This document shows positions 11,537 to 21,206 of a DNA stretch of 64,000 nucleotides, piece by piece; position 1 is the stretch's first letter; each line of letters opens with the position of its first letter. The position numbers and the translations under genes are program-made. Source of the stretch: Cycas panzhihuaensis (Eukaryota > Cycadophyta); the NCBI GenBank assembly GCA_023213395.1, contig CM041465.1, forward strand, positions 2,604,001 to 2,668,000, read 5' to 3'. The notes below the pieces were generated by a model. That model saw only the letters and a list, made by a program, of their open reading frames with translations, ran no database searches and was not told where the DNA came from.

Positions 11537-11982
11537 TGTTAGAGTTAATCGTCATCACTCCACTCCCATCTTTCCAACCAGGATTGTACACCTCATCAAC
11601 TTTAATTTAGACATGTGATGCTCAACATGTCGAGGTAAGTTAAGGTAAGTTTAACTTTGATTTATGTTAAGTTGAGTTAGCTTCATTTGAGTTAAATTAA
11701 CATTATTTTATTATTATTTTGAATTCAAGGGTTGAGGAGTTTCCCTCCTCCCCCAAATTATAAATATTGAGGGATGTGCAACCTTGGTGTCTTTAGACAC
11801 TGCCTCCAATATTTGAGAAATTTGTATTACTCTTTTCTGCTACAATGGATTGAACAATAATGCTTTCATGGTTTATGCTTTATGCTATTGTGATTATGAT
11901 ACATTTGATGTATTGATGCAATATTAATTTATGGTTATTTGATATATGTTCTGCCGTGTTCTCATGTAAATATTTTCCTACA
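11537..11982 (+). repeat. 5' LTR of element A
   Basis: 446 bp, starting TGTTAGAGTTAATC and ending TTTTCCTACA. It equals the 3' LTR in length and is related (reverse complement) to the LTRs at 50782-51168 and 55712-56119. TATA-like TATAAATA is at 11759-11766 and a short hairpin at 11785-11800. Confidence 0.95.
11759..11766 (+). promoter_or_regulatory. TATA-box-like motif in the element A 5' LTR
   Basis: TATAAATA sits in the LTR after a C-rich stretch and is repeated at 17298-17305 in the 3' LTR. The position fits a U3 promoter; the transcription start is not known. Confidence 0.45.
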
Positions 11983-11983
11983 T

Positions 11984-11998
11984 TTGTTATCATAGTGG
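11984..11998 (+). other. Degenerate primer binding site of element A
   Basis: TTGTTATCATAGTGG lies just after the LTR and resembles the iMet primer site (TGGTATCAGAG) with several changes. Confidence 0.45.
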
Positions 11999-13130
11999 GC
12001 AATTGTTGATATGTGAAGTTTTTTTTTGTGAAGAAGAAAAGAGATTTACTTACATTTGAAACAGATTTGCTCACAACAATAAATATTCAGTTACATTCAT
12101 TTTTTCTATAAGTTTTTTAGCAAGTTTTGATCATTATTAAGTTATATTGGTGATATAACAAATATTTTTCAGGTTTATTTTTAGATTTGTGCAGATCTAC
12201 GTAGGATTTTAGTAGCAAGCCATATTTGCTCAAGTTTTTTCTCATATTTGAGCCATATTTCTTCAGTTCTATACATTTTATCTTATATTTCATTATTATT
12301 TCAATAACAAGTTATATATATTCAAGTTTTTTCTCATATTTGAGTTATTTTTTTAGATCTACTACATTTCACTTCAGATCTGCTACATAGTCTACAGATC
12401 TGCTTATTTCAGTAGTTATTTGACCATTTCTCTGGTATACTCATTTAGATCTTCTATACTCACGTCAGATCTATAATATTTAGCTTAAAATCTGTAATAT
12501 TTTCTCAAGTTTTCTTTAGATCTCTTATATTCTCTTTTAGATCTATATTTTTTCATCATATATTTGATGATACTTTTTCAAGTTTGTTACATATCTACAG
12601 TTTTTTTGGCATATTCAACCTTCTGAATATATAGATCTGCCTATATTTGACTTGTGAGGAAGAAGGTTTATCTATTGGAAGCTTTTGAAGCCTATTTTTA
12701 GCTACAAATCTACAACACTTGGGCACTTTCAGAGCCAAGTTGGGATTAATATTCTACTCAGCATTCTGAAATAATGTTGCAAATCAACTTACCAGGTTCT
12801 TTGAGAATTTTTTTTAAAATATAAACATATATTTCATGTATTTGATGCACTTTCATGGATACACTTAGCAATCTGGTTATTTTCCTAGATATATTTACAA
12901 ATCTAGCTATTTTCGTGGATATATTTCTAAAAAATCTAGCTTATTTGATATATCTTTGAATCTGATTCATTAAAAGGCCTGTACTTATATAGATCTAGTT
13001 TTAGTGCTATTCACCCCAGTTTCTTTAGTGTTTTTTCATCTTTTTTAGCAACTTTGTTCTTTACCAACAACGGGTTGAACACAAAATAGAAATAAAGAAT
13101 AAATCTTAGCCTGAAAAAGGTCACTATCTT
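11999..13130 (+). other. Element A leader part 1, rich in agatctg/tctacag motifs
   Basis: No coding sequence is recognised. Short motifs of the type AGATCTGC and ATATTTGA recur at irregular spacing. The mirror region of element B (about 54890-55690 on the - strand) has the same motif style (cagatctg and similar), so this is family leader sequence. Confidence 0.6.
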
Positions 13131-13239
13131 ACATTTCTAGAAGTAGCTTTAAAGCCATATTACAATCATAAAAAAGCCATGTATTAAAGTAGAGGGATGT
13201 ATAGTGGATTGGTCCCTCCTCTGTTACTGATATTTGACA

Positions 13240-13813
13240 AAGACAAAGACTGGTTCTTGTCAGAAGGAGACTTTCATGTTGTACAATAAGAGAGCCAAGG
13301 ACTAAGTTATCTTCAGAAATACTGTTCGCATAGTTTCTCCTTGCATCTTCTTCTCGTGCAATAGCTAAGAAAGAAGAAAATTACCGCTGTCTTTTTCTTT
13401 CTTGGCAACAACACTCTCTTGTTCATGTGCTTCAGATCCAGCTTAAATCAATGATAAGCACCGCTCCACATGCCCTATAGATGATAGCACAAAGTCATCT
13501 AGTTCTGCTTCAATAACTCTCAATAGTTCATATGCTCCATTCATAGTCTTCCTTTCCAACTGGCATGCAAGTTGTAAAAACTGATACCTTGCTAGCTATT
13601 TAACTAAGTGGGATATAAAATTCTTCTGCTGTGTAATGTAGTATTCTTACCGCTTTAGAGACTTGTACAAAGGTATTGAATTCCATTGTTGGATCTACTT
13701 GATAATCAAAGGCTAAACTAAGAAATTCATTCCTTAAACAAAAAATGAACACACAGATATTCTGCAGCTACAATTGATGGAAAACATCTGTCGTCTTTGC
13801 TAATAAGCTCTAG
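13240..13813 (-). pseudogene. Captured host-gene fragment of unknown identity (cargo of A)
   Basis: The - strand has protein-like reading across this interval with a few frame changes: KDDRCFPSIVAAEYLC near 13785-13745, LSLAFDYQVDPTMEFNTF near 13720-13670, then QFLQLACQLERKTMNGAYE and IGHVERCLSLI near 13580-13440. I do not recognise the family. Splice-like GGTAAG and TAG sequences occur, but the reading also continues through them (AEEFYIPLS), so the segment may be intronless. Stops near 13450 and 13600 are glutamine-type. It lies antisense to element A and directly downstream, in its own sense, of the GDPDL-like piece. Confidence 0.5.
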
Positions 13814-13819
13814 TCAGTG

Positions 13820-14062
13820 GAAAGGAATACAACACTCCTGTACATTAATAAGGACACCAACATTTGCTTGACTCTTTGCAAGCTCCAGGAAATTAGTCAA
13901 TGTCATGAATTTTCCCGCATTAGCGTGTGCAGGATTCCTAAAAGTGTCATCAACGCCAAATGGACTGTAAATCTTTGTTGTAACTGTATTATTACCAAAT
14001 ATTTAGTCAGTTGTGAAGTCAATAGAAAACCATCTAGGAACAAACAATTCTCCCCCTAAACC
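13820..14062 (-). pseudogene. Captured fragment of a glycerophosphodiester phosphodiesterase-like (GDPDL/SHV3-type) gene
   Basis: One - strand frame reads through the interval with a TAA near 13999 (CAA type) and a TGA near 13820. It contains RWFSIDFTTD, then IYSPFGVDDTFRNP and NAGKFMTLTNFLELAK followed by NVGVLINVQ. These blocks resemble the plant SHV3/GDPDL family (DFT..., FRNP...GKFMTLSDFL.LAK...GVLI), GPI-anchored proteins involved in cell-wall organisation. Only a small part of one GDPD-like domain is present. The match is from memory of the family, so the assignment is moderate; the coding character itself is clearer. It is antisense to element A and about 220 bp from the CASP-like fragment. 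Confidence 0.55.
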
Positions 14063-14285
14063 TAAATCCAGCACGGCGGGAAAGTTTTAAAGGTGATGCA
14101 GTTGGATTTCTCTAAGAAAAATATTTAGGAATTCTCAAAGTTTTAGACGAACAAAGTGATATATACACAAGTACTGCCTATAAACAGATTCCCTGATCGA
14201 CATATGTTCCTTCGCTAAATAGACCAACATTAAATGAAAATCTTCTTCATCATGAATTATATTTACATTATTTAGCTGTGGGTGA

Positions 14286-14571
14286 TTATTTGATGTTCCT
14301 TAGGCATAGTGGGGACTCGTATTTGGTGAACAATCTGTAGGCCGATACAACTGACAACACCACCATACATAACACTGCCACGAATATTATCACCAGAGAT
14401 GCTTCTTCCTTGTAGCAGAACCTGCCATACATGACGTGCACTTTGCCCCATGTGACCTCCTTGTCTCCCTCGTATGCCAGGTACACCACCTGTGCTATTA
14501 CCACCCCGGCTCCCAGCATCAAGTACGCCAAAAGCTGGTTGAAGAAGAAAGCCACCCATGCCCTACACAAA
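14286..14571 (-). pseudogene. Captured CASP-like (CASPL) membrane protein fragment, C-terminal half
   Basis: The - strand frame of about 94 residues has two hydrophobic segments matching the third and fourth membrane spans of CASP-like proteins: FFFNQLLAYLMLGAG near residues 8-22 and a C-terminal IIFVAVLCMVVLSVVSAYRLF. The family-typical loop VTWGKVHVMYGRFCYKE lies between them. Family members usually have FDQ where this copy has FNQ, so the conserved membrane aspartate may be changed. CASPL proteins form plasma-membrane scaffolds related to Casparian-strip domain proteins. The first two spans are absent. An AG that could be a splice acceptor lies at 14572-14573. It is antisense to element A. 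Confidence 0.8.
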
Positions 14572-14573
14572 CT

Positions 14574-14737
14574 GTAGGACTAGGTAGCCGTAGATTCGAA
14601 GGCCAATGACTCTCTACAGAACTAAGTAAACCAACACTCTCTCCATCAAACTCAAATGAACAAGCTGGACGTTTGGTCTCCTCTCCAATAAATAAATATT
14701 CACAAAAATCTTGCTCACGACAATCGACCTGATGCAA
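14574..14737 (-). pseudogene. Captured host-gene fragment of unknown identity upstream of the CASPL piece
   Basis: A - strand open frame reads QVDCREQDFCEYLF, then KRPACSFEFDGESVG and HWPSNLRLP. It has protein-like composition unlike the surrounding AT-rich leader. It is out of frame with the CASPL segment that follows. I do not recognise the family; it could be an earlier CASPL-gene exon or a piece of a different gene. It is antisense to element A. Confidence 0.4.
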
Positions 14738-14889
14738 TTGTAGGGCTGGTATTAGTCATGCAGGAGGCTGCATCTCCATGCAGGTCTGAATGACGCCTCC
14801 ATGGTAATATCAGCGGCGCATTAAACATTTTGATAAATTTTTTATTTGTTATTTTTTAAAAGTTTAAAAATTTTAACTAAATTTTATAT

Positions 14890-16090
14890 ATTTTTATATT
14901 CAGGTTTCTAAAACTCAAGCTCCTAATTAATCTCTAGCCCCTGGTCCTATTTAACCTCCATGTGACCATTAGCTACCTTTAAAAGGGGCCAACAATTGTT
15001 TATAAACTTTTTTCTTTTTTCTTTTTTTAAAATTTTCATCCTACATAGAGTTATTGGCGTGTTTTTACCATAACTCCTCACTCAAACATCGGTTTCTGAC
15101 GAAACCACTTTCATTGGATCAGAATTTTTTTGTAGATTAATTTTTACTGGTCATATGACCAATTTGGTGCTGATTTGACCCCGTTTCAATTGATTTAACA
15201 TCAATCAGCCTTTTTTTCAGTCTTTTTTTAATTTTTTACAAAATCACCTTTTGAACTGATTATATTTTATTATCGGGAAATTATTTTCTACCTGAATTTA
15301 TTCTACATTGATCTGTGTTCAACAAACTTAATTACCCATATTTTATTTTATTTTTTTAAATTTATTTTGACCACTATTTTAATCGTTGAAATTAACATTT
15401 TAGTGGTTTTTAGCATCTTTCTTAACATTTTACCATAAAGGTACCTATTAATATTTCTACAATAACTTTTTTGTTTGACATCCAAATTTAGTTTCATTAG
15501 TTTTGTTGGGAAGCTGACTCAATTATCTTTGATCTAATATAGTTTTTTGTACATTTTAATATACTTTTACTACTTTTCAAATCGCTCAAAGTAGAGGTAC
15601 TTTATTGGTTTAAAACTACCATTGTTTACATATTTATATATATATTTCTCAAATTTTTTTAGTTGAAAGTATATTAAGCAGTCTTCTAAATAATATTTAA
15701 TTATTTCTCAGTATTTTATAAAGTTTTATTAGCATTTTTATACAATTTTGAGCCCCGACTCCTGTTAGGCCTCAAAACAAGGCTTGTTTCCTTTGGATCA
15801 TCAAAACTTGACTTATAGGAACCTGTTTTCAAAACGGTTAGTTCCGTTGGATTCATATTTTTTTTATCTTCACACTTGTAAAGTTTCATATCATTATGAT
15901 ATCATTTAGTATATTTTTGAAGTTGTCAAACTTAAGGTTGTCCTCTAACCCTTTTTTTAAAAAGTTTCTTCATACTCCTTATCTTTCAAAGTAAAATATA
16001 CATATATTTTAGTTTTTCAGCATTATATATTATCATCAAGGCTAAGGATTTATTGCATTAAGAATTTATATTTATTCATTTGAAGAAAAT
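14890..16090 (+). other. Element A leader part 2, conserved with elements B and C
   Basis: This segment is similar to the reverse complement of 52190-53200 (B) and 56380-57190 (C). Recognisable landmarks are a catatgacc box in the part around 15150, acctttaaaaggggcc near 14969 and the Cys-free AT-rich tail. No coding is seen. Confidence 0.65.
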
Positions 16091-16318
16091 TTGAAGGTTA
16101 AGGTCTTATTTCAACTTTGCATCGTTAAAAGAATATTGGTATATGATTTTAAAGTTGCTTCTATATTCATTATTTTCTTATTGCATTTAGTTAATTTATT
16201 TTCAAAAGGTGTTATATTTATTTTGAAGAGTATATTTGACATCATACAAGTTTTGTCATTTATTAACTCTTTTTATTTGATAAAAACATACTTTATATGT
16301 TCTAAAATTTTTTATAAT

Positions 16319-16993
16319 ATGGCACAATTACCTATATTTGATGGGAAATTTTTTTTAAAATGGCACAAGGTTATAAAGAATTATTTTATTACACATAATC
16401 TATGGAAGTATTCACAACATGACTATGACGTTACTATTAAGGAAAACATTAGAAAAGATAATGAAGCATTAGGATTATTATTTTGCACTATTAATGATGA
16501 TGTTTTTTCAAAATTTTCTGAATTAACTACTTCTAAATCAGTTTGGAATGTATTGATTTCTACTTATGGGGGGGATACCCTCCATGTATTTGATGATATT
16601 TTTGTTGAGCATGTGAGACAAGTGACAGAATAGGTGGATCATGATGATAAAACCAATGAAGATTCAAATCAAATGCAGGACCAACTTGCTACACAAGGAT
16701 TTGATCCTCCATTTGAGGGGGAGAATGAAAATGAATCATATGACATGACGAAGAATGAATCTGATAATATGACAAAGAATGAACCTGATGATATGACAGT
16801 TGTTCAAAGCATAAAGACTACAAAAGATAAAGTTCAAGTTCAAAGTTTTCTTAATGTTACACTTGTCAAAGTCAAACATACAGGTATTCATCTACATTCA
16901 AATCAAGCATCATTTACTTATAGTTTTTTGACATTACTTCATGGTAAAGAGATAAATATTATAAGAAGGTTGAAGCATGTTGATGAAGATTAA
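16319..16993 (+). pseudogene. Gag-like protein of element A with acidic tail
   Basis: From ATG 16319 the frame gives MAQLPIFDGKFFLKWHK, then DNEALGLLFCTINDDVFSK and a SKSVWNVLISTYGG motif, the N-terminal part of a copia gag (DUF4219/UBN2-like). A TAG at 16631-16633 interrupts it; the same frame then continues to 16993 with an acidic segment containing repeated D-M-T-K-N-E units. There is no zinc knuckle and no pol. Element B has the homologous frame at 51896-51200 (-) and element C a related start at 49594 (-). An upstream in-frame extension to 16091 is AT-rich leader and probably not translated. Confidence 0.75.
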
Positions 16994-17064
16994 AATTTTA
17001 AAGTTTTTTTCAAGTACCAGTTCCATAAGTTCAAGGAAAAGATATAAGAGTTCGTGATGACATT

Positions 17065-17075
17065 AAGGGGGAGAA
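17065..17075 (+). other. Polypurine tract of element A
   Basis: aagggggagaa immediately precedes the 3' LTR start TGTTGG. Confidence 0.8.
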
Positions 17076-17521
17076 TGTTGGAGTTAATCATCATCACTCC
17101 ACTCCCACATTTCCAACCAGGATTGTACACCTCATTAATTTCAATTTACACATGTGATGCTCAACATGTCAAGGTAAGTTAAGGTAAGTTTAACTTTGAT
17201 TTATGTTAAGTTGAGTTAGTTTAATTTGAGTTAAGTTAACATTATTTTATTATTATTTTAAATTCAGGGGTTGAGGAGTTTCCCTCCTCCCCCAAATTAT
17301 AAATATTGAGGGGTGTGTAACTTTGGTGTCTTTAGACACCACCTCCAATATTTGAGAAATTTGTATTACTCTTTTCTGCTATAATGGATTGAACAATAAT
17401 GCTTTCATGGTTTATGCTTTATGCTATTGTGATTATGATACATTTGATATATTGATGTAATATTAATTTATGGTTATTTGATATATGTTCTACCTTGTTC
17501 TCCTGTAAATATTTTCTTATA
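17076..17521 (+). repeat. 3' LTR of element A
   Basis: 446 bp, starting TGTTGGAGTTAATC and ending TTTTCTTATA. It has TATAAATA at 17298-17305 and a perfect 7-bp stem GGTGTCT/AGACACC with a TT loop at 17325-17340. Confidence 0.95.
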
Positions 17522-17526
17522 AGTAG
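17522..17526. repeat. Right target-site duplication of element A
   Basis: agtag, partner of agtaa at 11532-11536. The Copia-2 integrase frame resumes here. Confidence 0.75.
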
Positions 17527-18213
17527 TTCAAGGCTCTAGTTGAGAACAACACTAGTAAGACAATCAAATATTTAAGAGCTGACAATGGAGGTGAGTTCAA
17601 CTCCTTGGAGTTTGAGAACTATTGTAGAGAAGCTGAGATTGAAAGATACAAGACCACTAGCTATACTCCATAGCAAAATGACATTGCTGAGCACATGAAT
17701 AAGACACTCTTGGAAAGAGCAAGAAGCATGATGAGTAATGCTGGAGTGGAGCAGGGCTTATGGGTGGAAGCTATTCAAACAGCTTTCTATTTGGTAAATA
17801 GGTCACCATCACTTGTAATAGACTACAAGATTCTTAAAGAGGTATGGACTGGACATCCATGTGACTATTCAAATTTGAGAGTTTTTAGTTGTGATGCTTA
17901 TGCCTAGACTGATAAAAGTAAACATTCAAAGTTAGACCCAAAATCCAAGAGATATACCTTTGTTGGTTATGGTGATAAGGATGGTGTGAAGGGATATAGG
18001 TTGTGGGATCCTACTACCCACAAAATTACCATTAACAGAGATGTTGTATTTGATGAATCTCCCCTTGTAAAATTAGACAGTGGAGAAGTTGAAATGAAAT
18101 AGGAGCAGTAAGCTGAACATCAACAAGTCAAGTTTGAAATGTAGCCATCTGTAGAATCAGAAGAGTAGGAAGATCTTTCTGAAGATGAATCGACAGTAAA
18201 TCCACAGGAGTAT
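17527..18213 (+). pseudogene. Copia-2 integrase core, continued
   Basis: The frame resumes after element A with FKALVENN, then the catalytic block LRADNGGEFNS near 17573-17605, SYTPQQNDIAEHMNK (one glutamine codon now TAG) and the glutamate helix NKTLLERARSMMSN. The integrase C-terminal region follows (WTGHPCDYSNLRVFSC near 17847-17895, VGYGDKDGVKGYRLWD near 17960). Stops near 17671, 17905, 18100, 18142 and 18166 are TAG or TAA at probable glutamine or tryptophan codons. The smooth continuation across 11536/17527 confirms the insertion boundaries of A. Confidence 0.9.
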
Positions 18214-19080
18214 GTGGACACTCCTCTACCAACAGTTAGAAGATCTACACGTGTTAGTCATCCACTTGACAGGTATATCCCTTTTATTTCTATTGCTTTG
18301 GTTTCTACTAATGGTGAACCCACATATTATCAGGAAGCAGTAGATGATATCCATGGTGAGAAGTGGAAAAGGGCTATGCAGGAACATATAGATGCTCTAA
18401 AGAAAAATAATTTATGGGACTTGGTAGGACTTCCACATGGCAGGAAGACTATTGGTTGTAGGTGGGTTTTTAAAAAGAAAACATATGTTGATAGAAAGGT
18501 TGATAAATACAGGGCAAGACTGGTGGCTAAAGGTTTTGCACAGAAAGTAGGTATTGACTTTCATGAGATCTTTTCACCAGTTATCAAACTTGTTTCAATT
18601 CGAAAGTCTCATTAGCATTGGTAGCTTCTCTTGATTTGGAGTTGGAATAGTTAGATGTAAAAATAACTTTTCTACATGGAGATTTAGATGAGGAGATCTA
18701 TATGGATCAACTAAAAGGGTTTGTACAATATGGTAGGAAAAGACTTGTTTACAGGCTCAGGAAATCATTGTATGGCCTGAAGCAATCACCCAAGTAGCGG
18801 TATAAGAAGTTTGATGCCTTCATGAAGAGCCAAAATTTCAAAAGAAGTGAGTATGATCATTGTCTTTACTTTAAATTTATAGACAATGGATTATTCATTG
18901 TCTTGGTATTATATGTTAATGACATGCTCGTTACAAGAAAGAGCATGGAAGAAATCAATAAGCTAAAGGCTCAATTGACTAGGACTTTTGATATGAAGGA
19001 TCTAGGAGTTACAAAACAAATCTTAGACATGGAGACACACAGAGACAAGAAAAATGGTAAGTTATGGTTATCATAGCAGA
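18214..19080 (+). pseudogene. Copia-2 reverse transcriptase (RVT_2 type, decayed)
   Basis: The domain starts with NNLWDLVGLPHGRKTIGCRW and KYRARLVAKGFAQKVGIDF, then EEIYMDQLKGF near 18692, LYGLKQSPK near 18770 and the catalytic box VLYVNDMLVTRK near 18907-18940. The catalytic YVDD reads YVND, as in Copia-1. The KDLGVTKQILDME block follows. Stops occur near 18613, 18649, 18797 and 19074. Confidence 0.9.
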
Positions 19081-19085
19081 AATAT

Positions 19086-19880
19086 GTGGAGAAGGTGCTA
19101 ATCAAGTTTGTTATGACAAATGTGAAACCAGTGAGTATCCCATTGGCTTCCCACTTCAAGCTTTCTTCGAATATAAGTCCTAGTAGTGAAGAAGAAAAGG
19201 TTTATATGTCTCATGTGCCTTATTCTAGTGTAGTAGGAAGTTTGATATATGCCATGGTATGTACAAGACCTGATATTTCACATGCAATCAGTGTAGTTAG
19301 CAAGTTTATGGTAAATCTAGGAAAGGAACATTAGGCTGCAGTGAAATGGGTGCTTCGGTATTTGAGAGGCACAAGTGACTTCTACATCACCTTTAGAGGT
19401 ATAGATAATCAGGTTTGTGGATATGTTGATTCAGACTTTGCAAGAGATTTATACAAAAGAAGGTCTACTTCAGGTTATGTTTTCACTCTAGCAAATGGTC
19501 CAGTTAGTTGGATGTCCAAATTGCAGAGCACAACTGCACAGTCAACTACGGAAGTTGAATATATTATTGTAGCACATACTTGTAAAGAAGCAATCTAGTT
19601 ACAGGGTCTATTGGTTGAGATTGGAAGCATACAGGAAAATGTAAAGGTATTTTGTGACATTCAAAGTGCCATTTACTTAGCCAAGAATACACCTTATCAC
19701 AGTAGAACAAAGCATATTACTCTTAAGTACCATTTTGTTAGAGAAGTTGTGGAAGCAGGTGGAGTGGCACTTGAGAAGATTCACACAAATCAGAATTCTG
19801 TTGATATGTTCACAAAACCAATACCATTAGAGAAGTTCAAATGGTGTTTGACTTCTCTTGGCTTACAAAAAAGATGATGA
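19086..19880 (+). pseudogene. Copia-2 RNase H (decayed)
   Basis: Blocks in order: YSSVVGSLIYAMVCTRPDI, VSKFMVN, WVLRYLRGTSD, GYVDSDFARDLYKRRSTSG, then AQSTTEVEYI and the end block KTKHITLKYHFVRE-like (SRTKHITLKYHFVREVV) with VDMFTKPIPLEKF. TAG stops near 19333 and 19598 are glutamine- or tryptophan-type. The frame ends about 45 bp before the polypurine tract, as usual for copia. Confidence 0.9.
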
Positions 19881-19914
19881 AGGGTCTAGGAAAGGTACTG
19901 GGTAAATTGTTGTC

Positions 19915-19925
19915 AAGGTGGAGAT
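19915..19925 (+). other. Polypurine tract of Copia-2
   Basis: aaggtggagat lies just before the 3' LTR start TGTTGG. Confidence 0.65.
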
Positions 19926-20569
19926 TGTTGGATATTGTGACAACAATAGTTTAAGGCTAAAATTTTGGCATGTTAGCAACGCAGTTTCTGCCCCTAATCT
20001 TTCTCAGGGGGTTCCAAGGGGGGCGGGAGCCCCCCTTGGCTGAGGGGTATGGGGGGCGTGGAATGCCCCCGGCTAAGAGGGGGTTCGGGGGCGATAGCCC
20101 CTGACCCAAAAAATTAGCCCTGTAAACCATATTAAAATGTAAAAAGAATTAAGGTTATTCGATACAAATACCCTAGATTCTATAGTTGAGATTTATGCCT
20201 TAGATATCCCTCTTATGTAGCCTGATTTAGGGATTTTCTTATTATATTGTATGTAAAGTAATGTACTATAATAAGAGTGATAGCTGGTGGTTGTTCTTGA
20301 GAGCACTCTGCTACTGAGATGTACTTTTTCTCCATTTTACAGCAATAAAGATCGGTACCTTTCCTATGTAGATGTTTCCCTAGCATATTGCTAGGGTTTT
20401 ACCACGTTATATCGGTGCATATGTGATGTTTGTATTTCATATACATGTTATTGTATTATCTCTGAGTTTAGAACTTGCATGTTAAATTCTAGTTTTGATT
20501 CCTGTAACTAGTTGCAAAATAGTTTAGATCTTGTGGTGGTTTAAGGTTTGGGACCTTGTATTCTCAACA
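19926..20569 (+). repeat. 3' LTR of Copia-2
   Basis: It is 644 bp, starts TGTTGGATATTG and ends TTCTCAACA. The GC-rich hairpin block is at 20001-20106, with a 10-bp stem CCAAGGGGGG/CCCCCCTTGG at 20014-20039. Confidence 0.95.
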
Positions 20570-20574
20570 CTACC
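20570..20574. repeat. Right target-site duplication of Copia-2
   Basis: ctacc, partner of ctact at 9240-9244. Confidence 0.75.
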
Positions 20575-21206
20575 TCCCAACTGAAGTTTGGAGATAAAGG
20601 TTTCTTTAATTTCTAAATCTTATTCATATCTTTGATTTCTTTGTTCTTGAATGTACATATGTCCTGTTAATGTATCAAAGGACATTTTAGCCATATGCCC
20701 TCTTCTTGTTAACATGTTTACCATGTTATCAAAAGATTTTGGAAGTTTGTTCAGCACAAGATGTATCAATTCTATGTCTCTTAATTTGTCTCCTGATGTG
20801 AGAAGGGCAGTCTTAATACTAATTAACTTAGTAAGGAATTCTGATACCATTTGACCCTCTCTCATCTTCAGTTTATAGAGTTCTTCTCTTAATGCCACAA
20901 TTCTTGCTTCATTTTTCCTACTAAACATAGAAGACATAACTTGCCAAATTTCATTTGCATTTTCTAGGCCATCAACATAGACTAACAATGAGTCAGAAAT
21001 TGAAAGTTTAAGAACTGAAACAACAACATTATTTCTTTCCTCCCAATTGGTCAAGGTTGTTGCATTAGTAGGTTATTTTTTAACCCAGTAGTGATTTTCC
21101 AGGCATGTTTTGCTTTCAACAATCTTTTAATTTTGATTTTCCAAATACTAAAATTCATTTCTGTAAGTTTATCACTCTTAGGCAATGAACCGACAGATGA
21201 GGCCAT
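20570..21206 (-). pseudogene. Copia-1 gag N-terminal part
   Basis: From ATG at 21206 the - strand gives a copia gag start (SDKLTEMNFSIWKIKIKRLL), with a frameshift near 21075. The UBN2-type body is at 21054-20620 (TNWEERNNVVVSVLKLSIS, then VDGLENANEIWQVMSSMF, and LYKLKMREGQMVSEFLTKL). It is cut at 20570 by Copia-2 and continues at 9239 with the Arg/Gly-rich and zinc-knuckle part. Confidence 0.87.

Larger units (their letters stand above)
11537..17521 (+). mobile_element. Element A: pol-less LTR retrotransposon carrying antisense host-gene fragments
   Basis: It is bounded by two 446-bp LTRs (11537-11982, 17076-17521) and a 5-bp duplication, and sits in the integrase of Copia-2. Inside are a leader rich in AGATCTG-like motifs (11999-13130), a cargo block coding on the - strand (13240-14740), a second leader part (14890-16090) related to those of B and C, and a gag-like frame (16319-16993). 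A polypurine tract precedes the 3' LTR. There is no protease, integrase or RT, so mobility would have needed proteins from a relative. It belongs to the same family as element B (50782-56119) by LTR similarity. Confidence 0.93.
9245..20569 (+). mobile_element. Copia-2: Ty1/copia element inserted in Copia-1 gag, itself interrupted by element A
   Basis: Two LTRs of exactly 644 bp (9245-9888, 19926-20569) flank the element. A primer site follows the 5' LTR and a purine tract precedes the 3' LTR. Gag, protease and the start of integrase lie at 9930-11536, and the rest of integrase, RT and RNase H at 17527-19880. Without element A the length is about 5.3 kb. Every domain has stops. It lies between the Copia-1 gag halves in the opposite orientation. 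Confidence 0.95.

Noticed and set aside
13817-14059. + strand open frame of 80 codons
   Set aside because: The opposite strand carries the GDPDL-like reading with family motifs, so the + frame is incidental.
11537-17521. Helitron insertion as the source of the multi-gene cargo
   Set aside because: Tandem same-strand gene pieces are typical of Helitrons, but I saw no TC start with a CTRR end and hairpin at the cargo edges in A, B or C, and the position in the leader is the same in all three. Not fully excluded.
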